From Rubrivivax sp. (GTDB lineage Bacteria; Pseudomonadota; Gammaproteobacteria; Burkholderiales; Burkholderiaceae_C), in assembly GCA_022842305.1 (NCBI GenBank), contig JALHPY010000017.1:1-52309 (forward strand): 52,309 nt of DNA, written 5' to 3'. The notes beneath the pieces were generated by a model. It worked only from the letters and a program-made list of their open reading frames with translations. It made no database searches and had not been told where the DNA came from. Below, piece after piece: positions 21,508 to 29,435 of the stretch (positions within the stretch are counted from its first letter, which is position 1; each line of letters opens with the position of its first letter). The position numbers and the translations under genes were made by a program.

Positions 21508-22052
21508 GGCGGCGGGCGTCGCGGCAGCGACGCGTTGGGCACGCTGTGACAGCGGTTGCACTCGGTCAGCGGAAACGCCACCGCGCCATGGCACAGGCCG
21601 CATTGCTCGCCGTTGAGGATGGCCGTCATGCTGAAGCGGTTGGCGCCGGCCTTGGACTTGAAGAGTTGCTCGTGACAGTTGGCGCAATCCAGCCACAGCG
21701 TGTGCTGGCGATGGGGAAACTTCACTGCCGGCATGGAACCGTTGCGCGAGACGATGATGTCGTCCTCGCGCAACCGTACCTCGGTTTCCGGCAGCAGGTT
21801 GGTGCGCGGATTGATGGTACCGCTCTCGATGGCCTTGACCCAGCTGACCATATTTCCCGCGGTGTCTCGGGGCAGCGCGGCCAGCGCATCGCCCGGCTGC
21901 TGCAGTTGGACCAGACCGGGGTTGCGCGGGTCGTGCACACCGTTTTTCTCGAGCCGGACCCAGGGCGATGCGGGCTGCGCGGCCAGCGCCACGCCCACTG
22001 CCAGCAGCAACAGGGCCGCCAGGAAGCGCAGGAACTGGGTCGAAGCGGCCAT
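21504..22052 (-). CDS. Trihaem c7-type cytochrome (copy B1)
   Basis: This 182-residue precursor has a signal peptide (LLLLAVGVALAA) and a 90-residue N-terminal part without haem, starting WVRLEKNGVHDPRN. Three haem sites follow: CANCH, CGLCH and CNRCH, with FPHRQH supplying a distal His. The C-terminal 140 residues match the last third of the fusion cytochrome at 23755-24789 (shared GVHDP/GIHDP, STAGN/DTAGN, WVKA, GSMP, WLDC, CHGxVAFP). A periplasmic role is predicted. It overlaps its downstream neighbour. Confidence 0.87.
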   Translation of the reverse strand: MAASTQFLRFLAALLLLAVGVALAAQPASPWVRLEKNGVHDPRNPGLVQLQQPGDALAALPRDTAGNMVSWVKAIESGTINPRTNLLPETEVRLREDDIIVSRNGSMPAVKFPHRQHTLWLDCANCHEQLFKSKAGANRFSMTAILNGEQCGLCHGAVAFPLTECNRCHSVPNASLPRRPPP

Positions 22053-22061
22053 CAGCCACGG

Positions 22062-22901
22062 TCATCCGGGAATGTAGATGCCGCCGGCACGGATGGCCCG
22101 CACCAGTTCGCGCGTCGAATCCTCCAGCGTCTTGATGGCCGCCGGATGCTCGCCGCGGCGCGCCTGCGCCTCGGCGTCGCCGCGCAAGGTGGCGGCGCGG
22201 TCGATGAAGCCCTGCATGCTCGGCATCTTGTCCTTGCGATCGGCCAGCAGCACCTGGATCAGCATGCGGTGCGTGTCGTTGCGGTCGATCTCATAGTCGT
22301 ATTCCTCGCGTGGCGTGGCGAAATTGAGCGAACGTACCAGCGTGTCGCCACGGCGCATGGCCTCGATCGACACCCGCGCCGTGAGGTAGGCGCGATCGAC
22401 CAGCGGCCGCGCCTCGTCGATGCGGCCGGCGGCGGCGCGCTTGTCGGCGTCGGCGATCAGGCCCTCGATGCGGCGCGTGGCCTCGGAGGCTTCGGCTGCG
22501 TTGCCCTTCTCCTGGGTGATGCGCTGCTGCGCCACCAGCAGCGCCTTGGCGCTTTCCATGCGCGCGGTGAAATCGCGTTTGGCCTGCTCCCCCGCCACTT
22601 GCTCGGGCTTGGCCAGGCGCACTCCGTTCATCATCTCGCGCGCCGCCTGGTCGAGCAGCTTGGCCGCGGCCGGCACTTCACCGCGCTGCAGCGTGAGCAC
22701 CGCCTCGCGGTGGATGAGGCGCGCGTTGTCGCGCTTCTCGCGCGCACTGGCGTCGCCGCTGGCTTCGATCTGGCGCGCGGCAGACGATGATTCGATGAGC
22801 GTGGCCACCGATTGCATGCGGCGCTCGAGCTGTTCACGATCCTGCGCCCAGGCGGGTGCGGAAAGCAGCAGGGTGGCAAGCAGCCAGGCGAGGGGGTTCA
22901 T
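22062..22901 (-). CDS. Secreted helical protein of unknown function (copy H1)
   Basis: The 279-residue protein has a signal peptide (LLATLLLSAPAWAQ) and is otherwise almost wholly alpha-helical, with no CXXCH or known motif. It is homologous to the product of the next gene upstream (22898-23758): both start with QxExRMQ, share a region like ASGDxxA and a GE/GDxxxA helix pair, and have an ATPREEY/STPAEEY segment at matching places. Embedded among cytochromes, it may be a periplasmic scaffold. Function is unknown. Confidence 0.7.
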   Translation of the reverse strand: MNPLAWLLATLLLSAPAWAQDREQLERRMQSVATLIESSSAARQIEASGDASAREKRDNARLIHREAVLTLQRGEVPAAAKLLDQAAREMMNGVRLAKPEQVAGEQAKRDFTARMESAKALLVAQQRITQEKGNAAEASEATRRIEGLIADADKRAAAGRIDEARPLVDRAYLTARVSIEAMRRGDTLVRSLNFATPREEYDYEIDRNDTHRMLIQVLLADRKDKMPSMQGFIDRAATLRGDAEAQARRGEHPAAIKTLEDSTRELVRAIRAGGIYIPG

Positions 22902-23758
22902 TGAAGGCTCCCGGTGGCCGTTGGGGTGATCACGCCGGCCGCCCCCAATGCCCGTTGAAGAAAGAGACTGGCGCTGCGCACATGGGCCAGCGCCTGTCGG
23001 ACATCGCCGCCCTGGAAGGCCGCTTCGGCCTGCGCGCGCGCGGCGCGGCTGTTTTCCCCGTAGCGCTCCATCAGGGCCAGGGCTTCGCCCTTGGGGCGCA
23101 TCTCGGTCATGGCCAGCGGCACCAGTTCGGTCAGCGATTGCAGGCGCTGCAGCTCGAGCTGGTACTCCTCGGCCGGGGTGCTGGCGCGCATCGTGTAGTC
23201 GATCTCGCGCGCGTGCAGCACACGTGTCATGCCCGTCAGCACATGGGCCTGGGCCGTGGTGAGCGCGCGCACCGATTCCTCGTAGCGCGCCGAATCGCCC
23301 ATGGATCGCGCCGTGCCGACCAGGCCGATGGCGGAAACCAGGTCGCTGTCGCTCGCGTGCTCAGGGCCGGCGCGGCTGCGCCACGAATCGATCAGGCGCT
23401 CGACGCTGGCCAGCATCTCGTTGTGTCGTTGCCGTGCGGCCGCCTGGCGCGCCGGCGCATCGGGCGCCAGGCGCCGCGCCAGACCCAGGTGGCGCAGCGC
23501 TTCGTCGACCTGCTTGCGCGCGCTGGCCAGATCGCCGGCCTTGAACGCTTCTTCGGCCATGTTGAAGTGCAGCCGGCCTTCGTCGAAGTGCGCCACCGCC
23601 TGCGGGTTGCCGCTGGCCGTGATGCGCTCGGAGGTGCGCGAATCGGCCATCAGGCGCGAGGTGAGCTGCATGCGCTGCTCGACCTGGATGCGCCCCTCGT
23701 CGGCCAGGGCCGTACCACCGACCAGCGCCAGCATCAGCACCAGCGGAGTCGGTTTCAC
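22898..23758 (-). CDS. Secreted helical protein of unknown function (copy H2)
   Basis: A GTG start at 23758 overlaps the stop of the fusion cytochrome (GTGA). The product has 286 residues, a signal peptide (LVLMLALVGGTALA) and a helical body with TPR-like pairs (FKAGDLASARKQVDEALRHL). It lacks haem motifs. It is a paralogue of the following gene, with which it overlaps by 4 bp. The adjacent H2-H1 pair forms the centre of the mirror-ordered cytochrome block. No function is assigned. Confidence 0.7.
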   Translation of the reverse strand: MKPTPLVLMLALVGGTALADEGRIQVEQRMQLTSRLMADSRTSERITASGNPQAVAHFDEGRLHFNMAEEAFKAGDLASARKQVDEALRHLGLARRLAPDAPARQAAARQRHNEMLASVERLIDSWRSRAGPEHASDSDLVSAIGLVGTARSMGDSARYEESVRALTTAQAHVLTGMTRVLHAREIDYTMRASTPAEEYQLELQRLQSLTELVPLAMTEMRPKGEALALMERYGENSRAARAQAEAAFQGGDVRQALAHVRSASLFLQRALGAAGVITPTATGSLQ

Positions 23759-24789
23759 GGCTTGGCCTCGCCAGCGATCGTGGCCACGGCCTTCTTGCGC
23801 GAATGGCACAGCCGGCACTCGGACACCGGGAAGGCCACCTTGCCATGGCACACACCGCACTTCTGGCCCAGCAGGATGGACGCCATGCTGATCTGGTTGG
23901 CGCCCTTCTGCGGGATGAAGATGGCCGGGTGGCAGTTGGAGCAATCCAGCCACTCGGTGTGCTGCTTGTGCGGGTAGACGACGTCGGGCATCGAGCCCTT
24001 GACCTCGCGCACGATGTTCAGGTCCATGACGATGGGAACGGCTGCCGGGTCGGCTTTGTCGGCGCGCGGAGCGATCGCCTTGGAGTCCAGCGCCTTGACC
24101 CAGTTGACGTGGTTGCCGGCAGTGGACTTGGGGAAGTTGGCGAAGGCAGCGGCCGGGGACTGCAGTTGCAGCGTCATGTCGTTCTCGGGATCGTGGATGC
24201 CCGACTCCGGCGCCGGCCGGTTGAAGCGGCCCATGGGGCGCAGCAGGCGGTTGAAGGTGTTCACCTCGGCTGCCGCCGCGGCCGTGCGCGGGGCCGCAGC
24301 AACTGGTGCGGCTGCCGGTGCGGGGGCCGGCGCTGCAGCGGTCGCAGGCGCAGGTGCAGGCGCAGCTGCGGTTGCAGGTGCGGGCGTGGCTGCCGCAGCC
24401 ACCACCGCAACAGCCGGTGCCGGCCTGGCCGGTGTTGCCGCGGCGGCCTTGGCCGGCGCCGCGGCCTCGGCGGTGGCCTTGCCACCGCTCATCATGTATT
24501 CGATGGCAGCGCGCAGTTGCGCGTCGGCCAGATCGGCGCGGCCACCCTTGGGCGGCATGCCCTTGTCGGTGCCGGCGATGGCGCTCTTCAACAGGCCGGC
24601 CATCCCGCCCTTGGCCTTGCTGCGCGCGGCCCAGGCGGCGGCGTCGCCAAGCTTGGGGGCGCCCAGCACACCGGCCGAGTGGCAGGCGGCGCAGGCCGAC
24701 TCATAGGTGGTCTTGCCGGCCGACTTGTCCTGGGCCAGGGCGCCGCCCGCCAGCAGCAGTGCGGCCAGGGTGGTGACGATGGTCTTCAT
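23755..24789 (-). CDS. Fusion cytochrome: class I (c5-like) domain plus trihaem c7-type domain
   Basis: ATG 24789 is chosen because GAGGAG sits 7 bp upstream. The 344-residue precursor has a signal peptide (LAALLLAGGALA), then a c5-like domain (about 20-100) with CAACH and Met ligand in KGMPPKGG. A linker of about 70 residues is almost only Ala, Pro, Thr and Val. A c7-type domain with CSNCH, CGVCH and CRLCH closes the protein. The two halves match separate single-domain proteins in this locus (30587-30895 and 21504-22052). Four haems on a flexible linker suit transfer over distance in the periplasm. Confidence 0.88.
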   Translation of the reverse strand: MKTIVTTLAALLLAGGALAQDKSAGKTTYESACAACHSAGVLGAPKLGDAAAWAARSKAKGGMAGLLKSAIAGTDKGMPPKGGRADLADAQLRAAIEYMMSGGKATAEAAAPAKAAAATPARPAPAVAVVAAAATPAPATAAAPAPAPATAAAPAPAPAAAPVAAAPRTAAAAAEVNTFNRLLRPMGRFNRPAPESGIHDPENDMTLQLQSPAAAFANFPKSTAGNHVNWVKALDSKAIAPRADKADPAAVPIVMDLNIVREVKGSMPDVVYPHKQHTEWLDCSNCHPAIFIPQKGANQISMASILLGQKCGVCHGKVAFPVSECRLCHSRKKAVATIAGEAKP

Positions 24790-24800
24790 AGCCGTGCTCC

Positions 24801-25208
24801 TCATGGTCGCGCCGCGGTGCTGACTGCCGAAGCCGGCGGTGCGGGCGGAGTCAGCCGCTGCAGCGTGCTCTCGTGCACCTGCGTGGGCAGGTTGGGCTTG
24901 CCGCTGTGGCAGATGTTGCAGTTCTCCACCGACCAGGCGATTTCGCCGTTGTGGCAGGCACCGCAGAACTGCCCGTCGATGATCTTGAGCATGTTGATGT
25001 CGTTGCCACCCGCCTTGAACTGGAAACCCAGATCTCCATGGCACACCTTGCAGCGGAAACGCACGCGGTGGAACCAGTGCGGGAAGACCACGGGCCGCAT
25101 CCCGGCGGCGTCGGAGTAGTTGTTGATGACGACATCACCGTACTCGGCCGAAGCCGGTGCGGCCGCGAAGAGCATCAGCACGAACATCAACAGGGACGAA
25201 AGCTTCAT
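24801..25208 (-). CDS. Trihaem c7-type cytochrome (copy A2)
   Basis: ATG 25208 gives a 135-residue precursor with a signal peptide (LMFVLMLFAAAPASA). Mature start EYGDVVINNYSD and haem sites CKVCH, CGACH and CNICH match copy A1 at 21136-21507 over the whole haem domain. The C-terminal tail is Ala/Pro-rich and longer. It is a periplasmic bis-His electron carrier by family. It lies just after the beta-barrel gene (25 bp) and before the fusion cytochrome (11 bp). Confidence 0.88.
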   Translation of the reverse strand: MKLSSLLMFVLMLFAAAPASAEYGDVVINNYSDAAGMRPVVFPHWFHRVRFRCKVCHGDLGFQFKAGGNDINMLKIIDGQFCGACHNGEIAWSVENCNICHSGKPNLPTQVHESTLQRLTPPAPPASAVSTAARP

Positions 25209-25233
25209 GGCTGTTCTCGGCGGAAAATTGACT

Positions 25234-27138
25234 CTAGAAGCGACGCTGGGCGCGCGCCTGGATGCCCGAAACGACCCTACCTTCGACGCGGGCCGCACGG
25301 GCGCTGAAACGGGTTTCGAGGCGACCCACGGCGTAGTCGAGACGGCCTTCGATCGATTCGGTGATGCGTTCGCGCGGCGCTTCGATGTCGCCCAGCGCAC
25401 GCCGATCGAGCGGTTGGCTGTTGGCGCTGAACAGCACCGAGCCGCGCAGGCGGGGTATGCCGAAGACGCGCTGCTGATCGTAGCTGACGCTGGCGCTGTA
25501 GAAGCGCTGCCAGCCGGGGTCTGTCTCCAGGCGCTGGCCGCTGAAGACATCGACTTCGCTGGAGCGGTTGCGTGAGGCCTGGAAGGTGACGTAGGCCGAC
25601 CAGCTGGCAAAGCGCGACAAGGGGTTGCGGCTGCTGAGCTGCAGATTGACGAGCTGGAAGTGTCCGCTGGTTTCGGACTCGGTGTGCGAGTCGCTCAGCG
25701 ACAGACCGCCGAAGACCTGGCCGCCGCTCTCGGCGGTGCGCTGCCACGACAGGCTGGCGCCGTGGGCCAGTGCGCGCGCCGAGTCGGCCCCCGATTCCTC
25801 GAGCACGCCCGCGCTCTGCGTGAGCGTCAAGGCCAGCAGGTTGGCTTCGTTGAGCTTGTAGTCGCGCGACACGCCATGCGACAGTTGCACGCCGGCCACC
25901 TGCCGATCCTCCTGGCCCGTGGACTTGTTGAAACCGACGTTGGCGCTGGCCGAGGGTGAGTAGCGCCAGCCCAGCAACTGCGTCGACATCGGCGACCAGC
26001 TCAGCACGGCCTGCGTGCCCAGGCCCTTGCGTGCGCTCTGGCTGGGGGTCTGCACGTGACTCAAGGTGCCCGAAAGTGTCAGACGCCAGGCTGCTGCCAG
26101 CTGGTGATTGACGCCAAGCGAGCCGTTGAAGGCCTGGACGCCAGGGTTGCCCTGCTCGCCGATGGTCTTGGACTCGATCCAGCGCAGCGTGCCGACGAAC
26201 TGGGGGCCGCCGATGCCGGGCAGCCAGCCCGGCGACTGTGGGCTCCAGCTGGCGAAGGTGGACAGCTGCAGCACCTCGCTGCCGACCTCTGGGGCCAGGC
26301 CACCCACGCGCACGTCGTTCCAGCTGGCAATGGTCTCCAGCCGCAGGTCGGCTTCGGCCAGGTAGCTGTGGCGGGCGTTGAGCGACGACAACCGGGTGCG
26401 CTCCTGGGTGTCGCTGCGGTGGTTGTCCGAGTGGTTGAGCCCGAGGTCCACGGCGTGCTCATCGAAGTCGAGCACGGCGGTAGCGCCCAGCGTCGTGAGC
26501 TTGTCCGTCGCGATGCCGCTGTCGAGCACGCTGTGGTCGATCTGCAGCTGGTAGCTGTCGCTGCCCAGGAGCGGGCGATAGCTTTGCGTCAGCGACACGC
26601 GTTGCGTCCGGTAGTCCCCCGCCAGCGTCAGGCCTCCGCTGCGGCTGTCACTGACATCGGCGCGCAGCTCGAAGGGGAAGCGGCTGGCAGGAAAGACCGA
26701 GATCCCGGCGCGCCCGGTCCAGCTGGAACTGGTGTTGCCGTCGATGCCGGACTGCGCGTTGGCGCTCGCGCGCGAGGCCACCAGGCCCAGACCGCCGCGC
26801 AACTGGATGAACCAGGGCTGCCAGACGTAGCTGATGAAGTCGACGTTGGACATCAGCAGCAGCTGCTGGTTGCTCTGGCCGTCTTCCATGCGCAGAGCGC
26901 GGTAGTCCAGCGCCAGGGTACCCCCCCAGCGCCAGGGCGCCACACGCCACACGATACCGTTGCCGCGCAGTGGTTCGGCGGCAACCGGAGTCGTCGCCGC
27001 CGCCACGGCCACGTCTCCGGTGGGCGGATCGGGTTCGACGCCGGGCTGAAAAGCCGCGCCGAAGACGCCCGACGACAACAGCGCCAAGGTCAATGGTGCC
27101 AGCAGGAAAAGCGGTCCGCGCGGGCGTCTGGTATGCAC
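25234..27138 (-). CDS. Outer-membrane beta-barrel protein (putative conduit porin)
   Basis: GTG 27138 is chosen for the AGGA 6 bp upstream and because it starts directly before a signal peptide (LAPLTLALLSSGVFG); the product has 634 residues. The body is a long series of amphipathic strands with alternating hydrophobic residues, and it ends in RRF with a terminal Phe, as BAM substrates do. It has no cysteine pair and no haem site, so it is not plainly MtrB. A barrel of this size beside an 11-haem and several periplasmic cytochromes is what a porin-cytochrome conduit needs. It follows the prolyl isomerase gene (coding regions overlap). Confidence 0.8.
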   Translation of the reverse strand: MHTRRPRGPLFLLAPLTLALLSSGVFGAAFQPGVEPDPPTGDVAVAAATTPVAAEPLRGNGIVWRVAPWRWGGTLALDYRALRMEDGQSNQQLLLMSNVDFISYVWQPWFIQLRGGLGLVASRASANAQSGIDGNTSSSWTGRAGISVFPASRFPFELRADVSDSRSGGLTLAGDYRTQRVSLTQSYRPLLGSDSYQLQIDHSVLDSGIATDKLTTLGATAVLDFDEHAVDLGLNHSDNHRSDTQERTRLSSLNARHSYLAEADLRLETIASWNDVRVGGLAPEVGSEVLQLSTFASWSPQSPGWLPGIGGPQFVGTLRWIESKTIGEQGNPGVQAFNGSLGVNHQLAAAWRLTLSGTLSHVQTPSQSARKGLGTQAVLSWSPMSTQLLGWRYSPSASANVGFNKSTGQEDRQVAGVQLSHGVSRDYKLNEANLLALTLTQSAGVLEESGADSARALAHGASLSWQRTAESGGQVFGGLSLSDSHTESETSGHFQLVNLQLSSRNPLSRFASWSAYVTFQASRNRSSEVDVFSGQRLETDPGWQRFYSASVSYDQQRVFGIPRLRGSVLFSANSQPLDRRALGDIEAPRERITESIEGRLDYAVGRLETRFSARAARVEGRVVSGIQARAQRRF

Positions 27139-27178
27139 GCGTCGTCCTGGAAGCCGGCGCCAAGGCAGGAAGGAGCAG

Positions 27179-28249
27179 TCAGCCGGCGTGCGGCTTCTCG
27201 CTCGACCCGCCGCGCAGGGGCGCGTAGTGGGTCTCGTCGACGATGATCGTGGCGGCCTGACGCAGCTCGGCAATCAGCTTCTTCCAGCGCGCCTCGCCTT
27301 CATCGCGCTGCCACAGGTCGCCGGCGCGCTCGCGCACCTGCTCGAAGCTGCGCTGCTGCGAGACGCGGCGCCCGTCCAGGCGCATGATGGCCACGCCCTC
27401 GAGCAGTTGCACCGGTTCGGAAAGCCCGCCTACGGCCAGCTTGTCGACCACGCCATGCACCGCCTCGGGCAGCATGCCACGGTGCGTGTAGTCCATCTCG
27501 CCGCCCTGCGCCGCCGACTTGTCGCCCGAGTGCAGCTTGGCGAGGTCGCCGAAGTTGGCGCCGGCCACCAGCTTGGCGTGCAGTTGCTTGGCTTCCTCTC
27601 GTGCGCTGTTCCAGACCACCTGCCTGGAGCTGGGGTCGACACGCAACAGGATGACGCTGAGCTTGACCTGTTCGGGTTCGACGAACAGCTCCTTGCGGCT
27701 TTCGTAGAACGCGCGGGCCTCGGCCTCGGTGGGCTCGGGCACGGTGCGGATGATCTTCTCGAGGCGCTCGAGCATGCTTTCCAGCTCAAGCTGGGGCACG
27801 ACGTTGGCCAGCATCTTCTCGCGGTTTTCCAGCCAGCTGGCGCTGCCCTTGTACTGAGCGTCGTAACCGGCCACGGTGGCATCGATCTGCGCGCGGTCCG
27901 GCAACACGCCACGACGGCGCGCCTCGGCCAGCAGCAGCACGCGGTTGACGACGTTGTCGCCGACTTCGCGCTGGAACTGCGCGAACTCCGCCTCGGGCGG
28001 CCTGGCGTGGTAATACTTCTTGCGCATCGCTGCGGACAGCGCGAGCTGGTAGTCAGCACCCGTGATGACGGTCTCGCCGACGGTGGCAAATGGCCGGGCT
28101 GCGCGCGCTGCGGCCGCAGAGGGCTGCGCGGGGGCGGCTTGTGCCGCTGCAGGAGCGGCCTGTACCACTGCGCTGTCGGCGGCCCTGGCGGGCATGGCGA
28201 TCACCAACGCAGCGCCGACTGCGAAGGACAGCAGGCTTTGCAAAAACAT
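27179..28249 (-). CDS. Periplasmic peptidyl-prolyl isomerase, SurA/PpiC-like
   Basis: The 356-residue precursor has a signal peptide (VGAALVIAMPARA), an Ala/Pro/Gln linker, a helical SurA_N-like chaperone part (about 55-190) and a parvulin-type rotamase domain (LSVILLRVDPSS..., LHSGDKSAAQGGEMDYTHRG..., LSEPVQLLEGVAIMRL). Parvulins help fold beta-barrel and secreted proteins. It is followed at once by the barrel gene, so it is probably a dedicated chaperone for it. A hairpin separates it from the tetrahaem cytochrome gene upstream. Confidence 0.85.
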   Translation of the reverse strand: MFLQSLLSFAVGAALVIAMPARAADSAVVQAAPAAAQAAPAQPSAAAARAARPFATVGETVITGADYQLALSAAMRKKYYHARPPEAEFAQFQREVGDNVVNRVLLLAEARRRGVLPDRAQIDATVAGYDAQYKGSASWLENREKMLANVVPQLELESMLERLEKIIRTVPEPTEAEARAFYESRKELFVEPEQVKLSVILLRVDPSSRQVVWNSAREEAKQLHAKLVAGANFGDLAKLHSGDKSAAQGGEMDYTHRGMLPEAVHGVVDKLAVGGLSEPVQLLEGVAIMRLDGRRVSQQRSFEQVRERAGDLWQRDEGEARWKKLIAELRQAATIIVDETHYAPLRGGSSEKPHAG

Positions 28250-28279
28250 CTCTCGTTGCCTCTTTGCTGGGTGCTCTTC

Positions 28280-28312
28280 AAAACTTGGGGCGGGACCTTG
28301 CGGCCCCGCCCC
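28280..28312 (-). terminator. Hairpin terminator or attenuator after tetrahaem cytochrome
   Basis: On the minus strand an 8-bp GC stem (GGGGCGGG / CCCGCCCC, 10-nt loop) is followed by AAGTTTT. It lies between the tetrahaem gene and the isomerase gene. As I see no promoter in the 104-bp gap, partial read-through may set cytochrome level above the rest. Confidence 0.6.
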
Positions 28313-28353
28313 GGTGTCACTCTTGACGATGACTCAGCTGGCCTGCGCCAGAC

Positions 28354-29259
28354 TTACTTGACGTGGCAGGACGTGCAGACCGCGCTGGAAGCGTTGGAAA
28401 TGCGCAGGAAGGTCTCACCCGCGACCTGTCCGGTACCGGTGGGGCCGGCTTGGCCAGGCGACACGTGCGGATCATGGCAGCTGGCGCATTCGACCATGGG
28501 GCCAAGGGCCGAGTCAGCGCCGGTGCGCGAGTACAGCGGCATGTCGGTGCGCTGCTTGCCGTTGCCACCGGTGTCAACCCAGAACACCTGGTTGCTGTTG
28601 ATCGTGGCCGTCTGGGGCGCAACGAAGTCGCCGTCCACGCAGGTACCGGAGACCGTGGTGCCCGAACCGGACAGACCACCACCGCAGTACTGGATGCCGA
28701 TCGGGTGATCGTTGGACAGGTCGGTGCCGAGCGCTGCGACACCGCTGACCAGGCGACCAGCGGCATTGACCGTTGCGCCGGTCCAGGTGAACGGACGACC
28801 ATCGTTGCCGCCGCCGGTGACGTCGAAGCCACCAGAGCCCGGAGCATTGATGATGTTGTCCATCGCCTGCGTGCCGTCATGGCAGGACAGGCAGGCCATC
28901 GAGATGGAGCCCACGGGCGCCACGCTACCGTCCAGCGACGGCGTGTTCAGCGAAGCGTAGGTGGTGTACGTGCCACCACCAGACGGCACGCCAGCGGCGC
29001 CCAGACGCTTGTTCCACAGCGGAGCCGGGGCCGAGGTGTCGGCGCCGTGCGGCGTGTGGCAGAACACGCAGATTTCGGCGGTATCCGAAACCTGGTTGCG
29101 GCCGGCAGGGCCAGCGCCCGAACCGAGGTTGTGCTTGGTGGCCGCAATACCCACGGCTTGCGCGGATGCGGTGCCGCTGAAGGTAAAGAGCAACGCCGCC
29201 AGCATTCCTGCAGACGCCGCTCCCCACCCCATGCGACCTATTGGCAATGCCAGCTTCAT
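28354..29259 (-). CDS. Tetrahaem c-type cytochrome
   Basis: The 301-residue precursor has a long signal peptide (LLFTFSGTASAQA) and haem sites CVFCH, CLSCH, CASCH and CTSCH. It shares a module with the 11-haem and pentahaem proteins: KHNL near the N-terminus, CHTPH, PLWNKR, TYTTY, CLSCHDGT, NDHPI, CASCHDPH, then FLRISN before the last site. It ends two residues after its last haem site. It is probably periplasmic or at the outer membrane. It has a sigma-54-type promoter (29336-29351) and is followed by a hairpin, so it may be the most highly made protein of the block. Confidence 0.88.
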   Translation of the reverse strand: MKLALPIGRMGWGAASAGMLAALLFTFSGTASAQAVGIAATKHNLGSGAGPAGRNQVSDTAEICVFCHTPHGADTSAPAPLWNKRLGAAGVPSGGGTYTTYASLNTPSLDGSVAPVGSISMACLSCHDGTQAMDNIINAPGSGGFDVTGGGNDGRPFTWTGATVNAAGRLVSGVAALGTDLSNDHPIGIQYCGGGLSGSGTTVSGTCVDGDFVAPQTATINSNQVFWVDTGGNGKQRTDMPLYSRTGADSALGPMVECASCHDPHVSPGQAGPTGTGQVAGETFLRISNASSAVCTSCHVK

Positions 29260-29335
29260 GTCGTCCTCTCGAAGGTTGGTTGATCAGTCGTCAGGCCGTG
29301 CACTCCCCAATGCCCTGCCTGACGCCCCGACAGAT

Positions 29336-29351
29336 TGCAGAATCTGTGCCA
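29336..29351 (-). promoter_or_regulatory. Sigma-54-type promoter P3 (tetrahaem cytochrome)
   Basis: The minus strand reads TGGCACAGATTCTGCA: GG-N10-GC, six of seven upstream bases as consensus and CTGCA for TTGCA. It is 77 bp from the ATG. An inverted repeat lies about 95 bp upstream of the expected start of transcription, where enhancer sites are usual. Confidence 0.6.
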
Positions 29352-29414
29352 CCCCTGTGCACCGGGGAGAAGGCCTTCAGGGGGCCGATCGGCTCCCGCA
29401 AGTTGGAAGCCGCG

Positions 29415-29432
29415 TTCCCGGGAACGGGAAGC
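29415..29432 (-). repeat. Inverted repeat, copy B (possible enhancer site)
   Basis: TTCCCGGGAACGGGAAGC, one mismatch from copy A near 14.2 kb. It contains the palindrome GTTCCCGGGAAC (29414-29425). It lies just after the stop of the propeller lipoprotein gene, so it may be a hairpin, an upstream activator site for P3, or both. Confidence 0.45.
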
Positions 29433-29435
29433 TTG

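Noticed and set aside
24282..24470. Short repeats that could suggest a CRISPR or satellite array
   Set aside because: They are Ala/Pro codons of the linker in the fusion cytochrome, in frame and without regular spacers.
25234..27138. Identification of the barrel as MtrB/PioB
   Set aside because: No N-terminal CXXC and no adjacent MtrA-type decahaem protein, so the family name is not supported; only a barrel role is claimed.
28250..28353. Sigma-54 promoter before the isomerase gene
   Set aside because: The best TGGC-like match has a nine-base, not ten-base, spacing before GC and overlaps the end of the tetrahaem gene.
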